A stretch of DNA of 64,000 nucleotides, taken from positions 7,469,243 through 7,533,242 of the forward strand of contig NW_024881279.1 of NCBI RefSeq assembly GCF_018691265.1, given 5' to 3'. The number at the start of each line of letters is the position of its first letter. Position 1 is the stretch's first letter. The position numbers and the translations under genes were made by a program. Source of the stretch: Tyto alba. Lineage: Eukaryota > Chordata > Aves > Strigiformes > Tytonidae. The notes beneath the pieces are model-generated. The model was not told the origin of the DNA, did no database searches, and saw only the letters and a list, made by a program, of their open reading frames with translations. This document shows, one piece after another, positions 38,901 through 51,799 of the stretch.

Positions 38901-41900
38901 GCCTCATCCTTCCAGTTGTATTGTAAAAACATGGAAGTATTTTCTAATCTAGTTGGCGCTTGCACTTCCTTTCCCTTCAAATTCTTTTGCAGCTGCTGAG
39001 CACATGCAAACCCATGACCATGGAACTGCTTGCGAGAACAGCTAGTGTCTCTCTGACAGCCACATAGAAAAAAAGAGTTTTAATTCCAAAGAATTAAAAA
39101 CTACACAGAGAAAAAAAGAGTTTTTCTAGTTGAAGAGAATGAAAGAGAGCTCAGCCCTGAGCACCTCAGTCTGTTCAACTCAGAGCTCCCTTGGGCTGGG
39201 CCAGTGACGCCTTCCTGACCTTCCACGCCGGCAGAGCCTCCTCTTAACTCAGACCAACACATGTTGAGATTTTCCTGGAATTCTTGGATTTTGCAGCTGT
39301 AAGAGGAAGGATGGACTCAAAACATGTCAAGCCAAGGCCAATTCATTATTTCATCCCTTACAAAGATGTGATTGGCTAAACGTGGCAATTCCTAAGAAGC
39401 AGGGTCAGTTGCAAGCAATTTCAGCTCTGTGGTTCCCACCAGGGCTCCCAGCAAGGCACAAGCTGGCTCAGATCTCCTGAGCATTTTGAAATGTGTCCTG
39501 GGTTTTGCATTTTGCAATAGCCATAAAAACTTTGCACGACAAGAATTAGCAAGTCTTCTTAAAATGTGCCTCTATATAGAGGCTCCTTCTTTCAGGAAGT
39601 AAAACAGCAGGTGGTTGGTTTTGCCAGCAAAATCCAAGCTGGCATTGTGCAAAGCATCCCTTGGAGTACAAACTTGGTATATATTGGAGACGTGCATCAG
39701 CCTGTTCATCTAGATGGATTTCAGATGGATATTCCTGAGATTTCTGTATCTGTGGCATGTCAAAGAAGTCACATGAATGTTCTCAAATGATTAGTTGCAG
39801 CAAAATTTCTAAGGGCCAAGCCAATTTTTTGGGGGCTGCTTTAACCCTCTGAATGCCACTGCATGGAGCAGGACCATGGCCAAGTGCTCCTATTGACACT
39901 GCTTCTCATCTCAGTACAGGTGACAGGCTTCACTTTAAAGATAAAATGGGGAAATGTGGAAAACATTCAAAGCCTTTTTCTAAAAAGCAAGATGGAAAGC
40001 TGAGTGTCTGTGAAACTACATAAATGAGTATATATACTCATTTAGTTAGGGAAAATCTGGAGAAATATTTTTTGAATCTTTCTTCTAAAGGAATTTGGTG
40101 AGCTTTATATGTATGCATATTAAATCTGACTAGAGGGCACATCAGTATAAAAGCAATGCCAAAATTCCCCCTTTAACCCATCACCAAAGGGCACTGATGC
40201 ATGCAAATGAATACTACCCCTTCTTTTACGGTCCACATCTGTTAAAAATATTAAAACAGGCAAATTAAATCCCAATCTTGTCCTGCCTTGTCTTGTGTTA
40301 TTGTCACATGAGAAAACTCCTTTCCATATGTTTTGCCAATTTTTCTACTCCCTTTTCAGCACAATGTCAGAAATAGCAAATAAACAAAAAAGAATTATGC
40401 CAAAAAAGAAAATGAACAAAAAAGAAAAATAAACAAAAAAGAAAAATGAATCTCTGGAGCGATAAGTGCATATGGCAGGGAGGGGGAGGATTTCCCTTTG
40501 CAAAGGGACAAACAATCCTTTCAAACATCTTTAGCAGCTGTTATGTTAACACACACTTAGTATTATCCTATAATGATGTGGTGAAAAAAATTGCAAGGCT
40601 ACAGGGCACATCAAAATACATCAAAGGCTGAAGAGTGGTCATGGAGTGCAGCTTCCCTTTCCCTAAATTACAGGGGTGAAGAAATAGAGCCATTTAGCTT
40701 TTCTGTCTTGTTTGGAACAGAAAGCTGGATGCTGGCCAGCCCTACCCAGTTATGATATAGGGCTGGGCAGGGCATCAGAGAAGGGCTGAGAAAGGGCAGC
40801 TCTAAGGAAACATTTTTTAGGGATTCATAAGGAGACATCTTAGGGATTGGCATTTCCCATGGGTCTCCTGCAAAGGAGAGACCCTCGGCTTGCCAGGCAC
40901 AGGGGAAGAGTGGGGGGAATCTGCCCGAACTGGGGAGGTGTTGCTCTGTAGGGTCGTATCTGTAGGGATGGGGCAGTCAGGAGGGCAGTGGTCCCTTTGC
41001 CATTACAGTGACTTTTCACACCAAAGTCCTCTCCCACATAGGGTTAGGGGAAAGGAGTAGTTTTGGAGAGACAAGGGAGGTGGCCTGGGGGGGAGACCTG
41101 CAGTGGGCAGAGTGTGCTGTGGGTGGAGATGCAGGCTGGGCTGCCCGCACTGGAGGCCAGCTCTGTAAGCGGGGACCATACTGCTGGGAGGATGATGAGC
41201 TGCAGAAAACCTCTGTGGGTGCTCCTTGGTTTGGTCGGGAGCTGTATTTAACCCCAAGCCCTCGCACTCAGTCTTTTCCATGGCCAACTCTGTCTGGCCA
41301 TTTGCCTCACCCCTGAGCTTGGCTTCCTCAGACATCACTCATCACAACAGGCTGGTGTGGCCATCTCTGGGCTGTGTCTGTCCCTGTGAGGCTCACCAGA
41401 GCAGCTCTGCTCTCCTTGCTTGGCACTGCGGGACTGTGCCCGGTGGGACCCGCATCCTGCTGAGCATCCTGCCCCACGTCACCCTGTCCCATCGCCCCGG
41501 GCCACGGCTGAGCCAGACAAACACAGAGAGTGAGACCACAGAGTTTCCAGCTATCAGCATGGGACATGGGACAAGGCTGGCGGAGGAACCCCTGAGAGGA
41601 CAGAAGGTGCTGGCGGCAGCGCAGCTGGATGCGTTAGGACACAGACAGATGTTCCTGTAAAACTCCTCTGACGTCAGTGGTGTTAAAAGGTTTTGAAATA
41701 CATCTTTGGAAGGAACCAAAGGCAGATGCTGTGGATGAGAGTGGGTTATTGTTTGTACTGTTGTTCTTTGAACTCTGTAGATCTTGTACCCCCCCGAAAA
41801 TGCCCAAGGGGATAGGGCAGCCGGGCAGGGAAGGGATGGGATGCTGCTAGCAAGGGGTACACACACCATGCTGCAGCTGCAAGTGTGAAGAGGCTGCCCA

Positions 41901-44900
41901 GGTCACATAAACAGCTGAACCCAGAGGAACAGAATGGGCTCTGTCCCTCCTCCCGTCTCCAAAGCAGAAGTTAAACAGAGCTGGGCTCCTGCTGCCACAG
42001 AACCAGGGAGCCAGCGGCAGACAAAGGTCATGGGGGCGAGACGTGCGTCTGGGAGTGGATGGGTTTCTGGCTACTGGCTGCTCCTTCTTGTAGCCTTTGT
42101 GTGTCAGAGCCTGGCTGAGGTCAAGGTGACCTGGGTGTCCTCGACACTGGTGGCAGCCGCGGGGAGAGCAGGGCTGGGGACAGTCCCTGGGGAGAGATGA
42201 CACGGGAGTGCCGCTCCGGCCTCATGCGAGCCCAGACGCTGCATGAAGGCTGGCCCAGCTCTGCTGTGCACCAGCAGGGGCAGGTAACTCCTACCCCCAG
42301 TGTCTCAAGCTGGGGCGGGGGCATCGTTTAAGGTACCATAAGTGGAGGCTTCTTCTGAGCTTTTCCATTTCTGTCCCCGCTGCACTTGCAGAGCTGAGCT
42401 AGAGCAATGCTGGAGGTGCCACGGGGACCAGGCATCCATCCTGGCATTGGTCTTCCTTCCAGCACCTTCTGAGCAACTTCAGCCTCTCCAGCTATGAGGG
42501 TGCTGGCCCACAGAGGCAGGCAGGTAGGGCCCATGTCATGGGAAGCCAGGACAGGTGGATGGACAAAGGGTCTAAGTTAGGAAGACTTGCTCTTCCCAGA
42601 CGCCTTTGAAAAGCAGCCCATGAGTTCAGCAAGAACAGGGAGCTTTTGCAAAAGGTGAGAAACTGCCTTTCAGCAGTCACAAAGCCATGGCCAATCCCAC
42701 GCTGGGACAAATGAATTGTTTTAAAAACAGCTGGGTTTATTTTTAGGGTGTGAAATAGTTGCATGATGCAATTGTGTAAAAGAATTGAATGACCAGAAAC
42801 AGTGCTAAGTACCAAACTTGCCTGCACACCCTTGCTTTTAACTGCTGGGAGCCTGAAAGGAAATTGAAGTGATGTTACTGCGTAGACTATCTGCCTCCCA
42901 AAATCCAGAGGTGGGATGGATGGTGTCTGTAAATGCTCTGACAAGAAGAGGATTCATCAAGTGATGGTGGGCAGTTACTGAATTCCTGGTTGGAGCTGCA
43001 CTACGGGTACCTTGGATTTCTGTTGGGAAAAAAAGACAGTGAGAACCTGCTGTAGCTTGAGGATTTCTTGTAGCCCTTACACAAGAAGTATTTCACCACT
43101 TCCTGTTTCCTGACGTAAATTCACTGCTCTTTTCCAGTGAGGTGCATTCATTGTTTGTTTCAAGGAAAACTTGTTTTCTTAGTGATAGGAATCTCCCACC
43201 AGCCATCACACTTACAATACATTGTCTGTAAAACATAGACACACCCTTTTTCACTTGTGCCTGTGACAGCAATAAGCAAGATAGACAGTACCGGGATGTG
43301 GATCCCGCTGCCTGTTGCATCACACTTAAGGAAATCTGTTTTCCAGCATCCAACTATCACTCCACACTGCACAGGACTGGGACGCTGTCTTAATGACTTT
43401 GCATGCCTTGATGGTAGCCACTTCTGTTAAGCAAATTCTCAATGCCCAAGTCAGTGCTTGATGCCTCCCGGCCACCCAGGCTTCTGTCCACAGGACAGTG
43501 TTCATCCCCCGCTTCGGCTTTTATCCGCGGCCTGGTGTGGCAAAGCAGAGCTGAACACAGCAGACACGAGCTTGGTCTTTGGTGTTTGAAAGCCCTGACA
43601 TTAATGCTGGTCATCACAGTTTTATATCACAATTTATTACTTTTGTTTAGCACCTGCAGAGATCCCAAATGGATGCTATGCCCTGTACATTTTCAGTGAT
43701 TACTGTAACAGCTGGTGCACTTTATTCACTCTCCTGGTCTTCTCCTCCTGAATACCCCTCTTAAATTTTTGGCCGTTGCTATAGTTCTGCAAATACCAAA
43801 GAATAGTTTGCCTTGCCCTTTGAGTGGACAAAAGAGCTCTGGTATCTGTGTGACAACAAAGCTTTTGGCAGCAGGAATAACAGCACTAGAAATTAAAAAT
43901 AAAAGCAGATTATACAAGAAAGGGATTTAAGGGAGCTCATCCTCAAATTCCTGCAATTGCCCAAGAGGACCACTGGTGTCTCACAAGCTATTTAAAATAT
44001 CTTTCACTAAACCACATGCCACAGAAAGAGAATTAGCAATAACCCGTATGACTGCTCATCATTTGCTGATATAATCCAATGCTATAAGTATATTGCCTGG
44101 GACAAGGCAGCCAAATAGGTTTTTAATTCATTGCCATCACCAAACCAGTAAGAGCTTGCTGTTTTTAACTGCCTGCCTGCCAGACTTTCTAGTAGCAGAC
44201 AAGACTAGAAGTGATAGTTAAGAAGCAACCTGAGGGCTTCTAGGACTGGCTACAGCCAACCAAGCAAGCAAAATCCCTTCTGAGCTAGTCACCTGTAGCA
44301 GGGAAGATGGGCAAGAGAACCTGGACATCAACTTGTACCTCCATTTGGAAAAGTGTATCAGCAGGAGAACGTGGATGCCCACCTACAACGGCATTTATTG
44401 TACGCTAACTTTAAGGACCAGTCTCACCTTTACCATAATGAAATGCCAACACACTATACTGCAAGAAAAAATCTTTTATTTTGTCTGATAAATAGCAGGA
44501 TGCATGTCAAGCAGACAATAAGGTCCTTACAGAGTTATCGTTAATTCACATTTTTGTGGGAAGTTTTATGAGGACGCTACTAGTTTCTATAATTTTTAAC
44601 TTCTGTCAAAGAAGTGTGTGGCTTTGGTACAGGACTCATCAGCGACTAGTGTTTAGGTTATTACTAAAGCAAACAGAAAAATCTCTGCCCATAATTTCCA
44701 GAGGTTCAATATTTACAATAGATTAAAATGGTCAGCTGCTATCTGAAGAACATTTTTTTTTATTCCAGTGAAAATGAATTCAAATTTCACCCAAAGTTCT
44801 CTAATGATCAACCCTTTCAGTATTTAACATTTCTTGTACCAGTGATCTTCTGAAATATATGGTTTCTTAACCAGATATATACATATAGACTTTTTATTAT

Positions 44901-47900
44901 GTACATTTTTACTACATATATACTTTTATTTCACAGATACAGATTCTTAATATACATATAATCCAGAGTTGTAAAGCAGACCCTGGTTTAGTAATAATTT
45001 TAAAAAAATAGTAAACAATTAGAAACAGGTTTCATGTTAAATTTTATTCGGGGATTTTTCTGAGTTTGCCTCAGATCTACATCTTTATATTCATAATAGG
45101 AGGAGAATCTCTTTGATTCTTTTTTCTGCCTTGTAAAAAAGTATCAGAAAACAACCTCTAACAAAAGTCTATCTAGGATTACAGAAAGCTTGCAGCTCAG
45201 TCCACTTGTATCTTGGATAGGGGTTGTCCAGTGGGAGCAAAAGGAAAGACCCTTGTCACAGAGTTGACAGACAGATTAAAAATGTACCTGTTCACAGGAT
45301 GAAGTCTTAGATTAAAATGTCCCAAAATAATGAAGGAATTTAATGATGTGCTTTTATAAGCTAAGTCAGTGACTGATTCCAGTTCCACATATAGACACCT
45401 GCAGAATAGAGAGTCTAATGGAGGAAATGTTTAGAATAAATGGAAGAAATTAACTGGAAATACAAAACCAAGATAGTGAACTTGTCTGATATGCACCAGA
45501 TAGGTATAATCCACAGTATCTATGAAGGCAAGTGAGGGGGCAGCTCAGCTGCAAGCCTCTTCATCTCAGCGAGGTTAGCACACTCTGAAAGCTAACTCTC
45601 ACCTAGCCTGGTTTCTTGATGGAATACTAAAGCACCATATTTTTGACTCTGGAATTTGTGTTTGAGAACAGCAACCTTCCCTGAGGCACAGCTGACATTT
45701 TTATTAGTCTTAATCAGACCTATCTCTTAATTCCTCTTCATTCTTTTGAGTTTCCATTGAGCTTGGTAGCAGCTTGCCTTTATAATTTGATCTATTTCTT
45801 TCAGTGGTAATACTTGCCCCACGATTAATTCAAGTCTTGAGTGATAAGATCTAACTCTAAGCTATTTGACTTGAAAATGAGAGCAAAGCTTGTCATATTT
45901 CACTTGTGTAACCTTAACCATTCCTTTCACTCTCGTGCCAAGCAGACATTTTCTGTGACTGACACTAGACTACCTGCATTTTCCTATCAGTCCATATATC
46001 AAAGGAAGCCTCTCATTCTCCAGCTTCTGTTTCATTTTTTAATAGCCAGCCAGTTCTGAAATAAATCCCCACATCCACACTCTCTGGGGTTTCTACATTA
46101 GAAAGCTTCTGCACCTTCTAACTCTACAGGGAATACTGCACTGCTTGTTGCACTTGCACACAGCCACAGCGCTGCTCTTCAATCTGTGACTCACCATTTT
46201 CCCTGGAAACATTATTAGACCAGCCATGTTTAGGGTTTTTTAACAATTTACAGCTTTTCAGCTGGCTTCACTGAAAACTGGGGTGAATCTAAGCTCAGAA
46301 CAGTACAGAACAGCAAGAACATCACACCCTTAGGGCCACGCTAATCACTCTCCTTACTTCGAAGCAGAAAAAAAAATGGTGGATTCCAGATTCTCACTTA
46401 CAGCTTCTTTGGTTGACATGCTCTTGCCTAAATCTGCTTTAAAAAAGTTTCTTTGATTTCTGAAATAACACTAAGCATTATTTCCTTTCATTCCCCTCTA
46501 TTCAAACAGCAGTGGCAGCAAGACCCAAATGCAGTATTTAAGCCTAGAGGACAGGCTCTACTATTGCCTTGGTCTGAGTCACAATGGGCAGAAATGTTTG
46601 GTGTTAATACAAGGAGAAACACAGTCATCAGGTCCCTCATCTCCACATTCTTGTAGTCATGCACAAGCAGCTCCAAAGCAGAGGCCTCAGAGTGACACCA
46701 GGGAGGACTGCAAAGCTCTCCTGGGCACTTGCCAGTGATGTGGACAGCCTTGGCCTCGGCTTCCCATCCAGAGGGTTTTCAGATGTCTACAAAGAAAATA
46801 TGGACACCACAGGCTGTGTCTCAAGTTCGCCCTACACTTCTGGGAGATCCTCGGAGCAGATGGCTCAGGTACAATATAAACATAGATATTCTTATGAAAG
46901 AAACCTCCAGTACCTCTCCATAGTGCGCAACTTTTGCCCATTACCAGATGCTTTCAGGCAAGAGTTCAGGCTGACAAGAACAAGTGAATGAAAGGAAATT
47001 TTTATCCGTAACAATTCAAATGAGGGAGTGAATGCCTACAGCACCATAACGCTATCTTGGTTTTGTCAGCCACAGCTATGCAAGGAGATGCAGCATATTC
47101 CCACAGAAAACCCTGGCAGACCACCAGGTTAGACCTCCCGAGGTTGCCTTCACTCCACACAACTCCACGCAATGGGCTGGAAGAAGGGGCTGGCTGTGGT
47201 CCTCCTCCTCCCTGTCCCACTGCCGCATCTGTGCCGACTTCGCTGCCGTCCCTGGTTACAGCACAGCTTGGCAGCCGGTCGCTCCGGCGGTGACAAAGTC
47301 CTTAGCACACCCTTTGTTCCTGCTGGACTTCAGAAGCCGGGCAGGCTGGGACCACCTCCAGACCCAGCAGCTGATCCTTTCCTAGGAGATGACTATCACA
47401 AATACAAGCAGCAGCAAATCCTATAAACCCTTCACTCCTGGCTGCTTTGCTCCCGGCAACTGGGGATGGAAATCCGTTCACCATTCCCAACCAGCTAACA
47501 CAGGGCAGCCAGAGCAAGAGAGAGCCTCGGAGGTGCCTCCACTTTTGGGGGATGTTAGCAAAGGGCTGCCAGGAGCTGAGAGCCCCGTTGAGGCAGAGAA
47601 ATGTTGGGGATGCATCTCGTGCCTGGAGGCAGAGTCAGATCCTTAGAAACACAGGCTTTGCTTATTCCCCACCTTCCTTTCTGGCACAGAAACGAGCCGT
47701 TTTCTGCAGAAATGAGGGAGAATTTCAGGGTGACTCTGCAGGAAGGGGAGGGCTGGGCAATGCCAGAAAGGCTTCGAGGTGGGGCCCCAAACCACACGCC
47801 CGGCACAAGTGTTTGGCACCGGCTTGGGAGAAGCCCTGGCTGGGCGGGAGATTTTAATGCATTTTTGCCACCAGAAGGCAGTGGGGAGCTGCAGATGTGA

Positions 47901-50900
47901 ACCGGGGATGTTCAGCAGGACCTTCCCCTGGGAGAAACAGCAGAAGGAGCCGTTCCCTCCGCAGTGCCTCTTGTTCAATCCCCTTTGCTGTCTTCGGAAA
48001 GCCCAGCAGATTGCAGTTTACAAAGACAGTCTCATTATGATTTTCTTTGGAAAATAAATGTGCATCCGCCTTTTTCTGAGTAATAGCTATGCAAGACAAG
48101 AAAATAAAACCATCAGAATGGGAAGGTGGGGATGGTCTCCTGGAGCTGGGATGCAGAAGCAGCCATGGGGCAGCAAATGTGCCAGCGGTGCTTTAGCTGG
48201 GAGCGTTGCAGCCCCCCCGGCACAGCAAGTGGTGTCCGGCCGGCACAGGGAGGGAGCCCAGCCTGGGATGAACGTGCCGGAGATCTTCTGGCCGCTCGTC
48301 GGGCAGAACATCTCTGTGGCTGCACAGGTCACCTTCCCGCCAGGCACGGTTAGGTCAGGGGAGTCCCCAAGGAGGGGAAGGAAACACAGACACCACTGTG
48401 GTTCAGGGATTTGAAACCAGTCCTGGCAAGGCAGGCAGGAGGGAGCACCACAGGCCAGGCCAAGCGGAGGTGCAAGGACTGGAGCTGCTGGTGATTGTAG
48501 CTTCTGTAAGGACTCTGGTGAGTTTGTGAGCTTAGTTAGAAGCTGGTGTCAGGAAACGGCTCTTAAGCAATTTAAATTTTCACCTGATTAATGACAAAAT
48601 TACATTCTAACTGAGAAATGGACATAAATCCTCAGCACACACAGACCTACCCTGCCCTTCCACCTGCTGAAACCCTCCTGGGGTGAGCAGAGGCATGGAT
48701 CACCCCCAGCACGGATCACCCCCTTAACCAGGGATTGTCCAGTACTGTTGTTGTTTTCGGAGGGGGAGCTAAATGTGCAAAGTCACTCTGCCCTGCAGCT
48801 CCAACATATGACCGAGTGGTTATTGGGAATACAGCAAGGGCACACGAAATCCTTGTTGGCTGGTTGCAGCCACCAGGGCCACAGTGCAGCTGTGCTGTGA
48901 CCTTCCCTCTGGGCATGTGCTCTTCCTCGCATCCCACACATGGTGGGGAAGAAGCTGCTTCTAGGCAGAATTTTTCCCTGGAAGGGTTGTTTCTCAGAAG
49001 CAAGTCCCTTCAGCACATACTGACTGACTGAGCTCTTGATGGCAATTTAAGAGGTTGCCAAGCTCAGTTTGCCACCTGGCCATCCACCAGAAGATGCTGC
49101 TCCATAGCAAGGGCAACCGAATAGGACGTAGGTCCCACCTCAGCCATTCTGACTGATAGTGGAGTATTTCAGCACAAACCTACCATAATCAACAATTACA
49201 CTGGGTGTTAAAGATTCAATTACACAAGTCATTCAAGCGTATCTACAGTTGTGCTGCTTCTGCTAATCCAGCTGAGATCAAACCATGTGTCTTTTAGCTG
49301 ATTTGCGTTCAGCCAGGACAGGTGCCCAACTCTAACCACGTGAGCACGAACAAGGAAGCCCCACTGAGGGTGGCATGCTGGTAATATAAAGAGAAGCAGG
49401 GTCAGTGTGAAACCACATGTGAGATTTAAGTGAAAACAGTACAGAAGTGTAAAAATATAAGACTCAATAGCCAGCGTGCAGAGTATCAACTGCACCTGGG
49501 TTTCTGTCTTCCTTAAAAGAAGAGAGTGATGAGGGTTTTTTGGTCAGACACAAAGACCTGCCAAAATGACTGAAATATTTGCCTCTTGCAATCCAGCCTC
49601 TTCAGATGCAGGAGCTGATGATTGCAAGAGGGAGAGTGGTGCGTCCAGAGAGGTCACAGAGCTAAATGCTGCTAATTCCCTGTTTATTGACTTCAGCAAA
49701 TTGGGATTAGGATGGGCCAGGGATGTGAGGTGGCCTTGTGCTGTTTACACGGCATGTCAGGAATGCAGCTGCTCTACCACGATTTCTGTATGTTTTTTTA
49801 AGGAGAGGAGGTGGTGGGGAAGGCAGGCAGCTGCCAAGGGGAAGCGCTGTGCTGCAGCCAGTTCAGATACCCCAGGGTTGCGTTTGGCCCCAGATGCCTG
49901 GCTTCTTGTGCTGGGCTGGAAGAGTTTGTGTCCCCTGAAGCCGAGGGGTAAGCGGGGTGCAGGTGGGGGGCTGCTGGGGAATCCTGGCCATGGAACCTCG
50001 CCATGCCCTGCAGCAATCACATGTTGGCATGTGAGAAGAGATTTCCTGTCCGCCTTCCTTCGTAGAGTCAGTCTGGATGTTGTCCTGCCCCTCTCTCCCC
50101 CTAAATAAAAAACTCATTTACCTCTTTCCTTTCTCCCTGTGATATTCTACATTTTAATGGAATTTCAGTTGCCATTAATTGCACCCAATCAGTCCGTCAA
50201 AACTTAAGACATTTGCAAACTTGACCACTGATAATTGAAAATGGGTTTTATTCTTCAAAACAAACAAGAGCTTCCTTGGCAAAATAACAGCTTACAAACA
50301 AACACACAAACAAGCCCTGAGCCAGACAGCCCCCCCCAGCTGGCCACAAGCAAGGCAGCCCTGACTCCCAGGGGGGGTTGCATGTTGCTGTGGGGACACT
50401 GGTTGTAAGGTAGTTAGCACGGAGATGGGAGCAGCTCTTGCCAATCACTGTTGGCTCCAGCTGATCTGAAACGTGTGAGCTAAAGTGGAAAGACTTTCTG
50501 TTTCAGCGCTGCGTTCTCTCTTTTGGCCTCATTGCTAATAACACTCACAGCCCCTCTCTGTGCCCTGGCTCTCCGCAAGCTGTGCAGAATGAACACTTTG
50601 TCCTCTGCACAAAGTTTTGAGCATTGTTGATGCACTCAGGCCAGTAAGGTGGTGGCAGCCTGTTGCTACTGCTGGCGGCTTTAGCTGGTTGGGGGATGCT
50701 GTGTTTGCATCCAAAGGGTAATCTGCATTTCCCTAGAGAGGGAGTAACAGCAGAAGCCTCAACACACCAGAAGGCATCTGACGTCCAACTCTTGTTGCAT
50801 GCGTTGCAGCCATGCTCAGATAAAATGCCTCAAGTGTGAGACCCTCAGGGAGGACACAATTCTGGAGACATTTGAAGGTCTGTGAAAGAACTGGTGGAAA

Positions 50901-51260
50901 GGGGCACAGTGGGAACCAAATGGTGCCCAGAAAACTGGTGCAATGCCAAAGGGAGCCACGAAAGCTGTGGTACATGCACAGAAACCATGAGGATTTCCAT
51001 AGCTCATGTCCAGATCAAACTTGCACCTACTGTCTTGTCTTGGGTAACTCTGAGCTTCTGGGTTCCAGAAGTTTTCTGTAAAGTTCCTGTTCCCAAGAGC
51101 ACTTCCTAGCTTGTGCAAATGGTATCACGTGGATGGGTTATCTTCTACCTCAGTACTGTGTCTCCCTGTCTCCTCCCATCCATCTACTAGTGGTCTGGTT
51201 CTGGTTCTCTGTTGCTTTTTCCTTTTTCTACTTATCTGCCTCTTCCTATTACAATTAAAT
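36000..51260. other. Gene-poor interval between LTC4S and the CR1 fragment
   Basis: Mixed-composition sequence upstream of LTC4S. GC-richer patches at about 37850-38450, 41000-42300, 47100-48450 and 49900-50000 carry chance open frames; 44700-45100 is AT-rich with TATATA runs. No chain of phased exons and no protein family is recognised. CBY3, which lies next to CANX in mammals, was looked for and not seen. Regulatory elements for LTC4S are likely but not identifiable by eye. Confidence 0.5.
40378..40447. repeat. A-rich short tandem repeat
   Basis: About three to four imperfect copies of a unit close to AACAAAAAAGAAAAATA, around 17 bases long, lie between ordinary flanks. Confidence 0.6.
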
Positions 51261-51265
51261 TACAA

Positions 51266-51790
51266 CCACAGAATCATTAAATGGTTTGGGTTGGAAGGGA
51301 CCTTAAAGACTATCTAGTCCCACCCCCCTGCCATGGGCAGGGCCACCTTCCACCAGCCCAGGTCGCTCCCAGCCCCGTCCAACCTGGCCTTGAACCCTTG
51401 CAGGGAGGGGGCAGCCACAGCTTCTCTGGGCACCCTGAGCCAGCGCCTCACCACCCACACAGGAAATAATTTCTTCCTCATATCTAATCTAGATCTGCCC
51501 TCTTTCAGTTTAAAACTGTCACCCCTTATCCTATCCCTACCCCTCTGACCAAGAGTCCCTCCCCACCTTCCCTGTCCCCCCTTTAAGCACTGGCAGCCGC
51601 TCTAAGGTCTCCCCAGAGCCTTCTCTTCTCCAGGCTGAACCCCCCCAACTCTCTCAGCCCGGCCTCCCAGGGGAGCTGCTCCAGCCCCCCCAGCATCTTC
51701 GTGGCCTCCTCTGGCCCCGCTCGAGCAGCTCCGTGTCCTTCTGCTGTTGGGGGCCCCCGAGCTGGCCCCAGCACTGCACGGGGGTCTCAT
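51266..51790 (-). mobile_element. CR1-type LINE fragment, 5' truncated, minus orientation
   Basis: The plus strand shows GAATCATTAAATGGTTTGGG then TTGGAAGGGACCTTAAAGA, the complement of the well-known avian CR1 3' end. It continues through the C-rich segment (CCCACCCCCCTGCCATGGGC, CCAACCTGGCCTTGAACC) to about 51790. The element therefore points toward lower coordinates, with its 3' end near 51266 and the 5' part missing. No reverse transcriptase frame remains. Confidence 0.85.
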
Positions 51791-51799
51791 GAGTGTGAA

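Noticed and set aside
41934..42200. A signal-peptide-like plus-strand frame (MGARRASGSGWVSGYWLLLL)
   Set aside because: Only a short hydrophobic run in a GC-rich patch; no downstream exon with matching phase and no recognisable secreted family.
42492..42944. A 150-codon minus-strand open frame
   Set aside because: No family resemblance, no promoter or splice context, ordinary intergenic composition.
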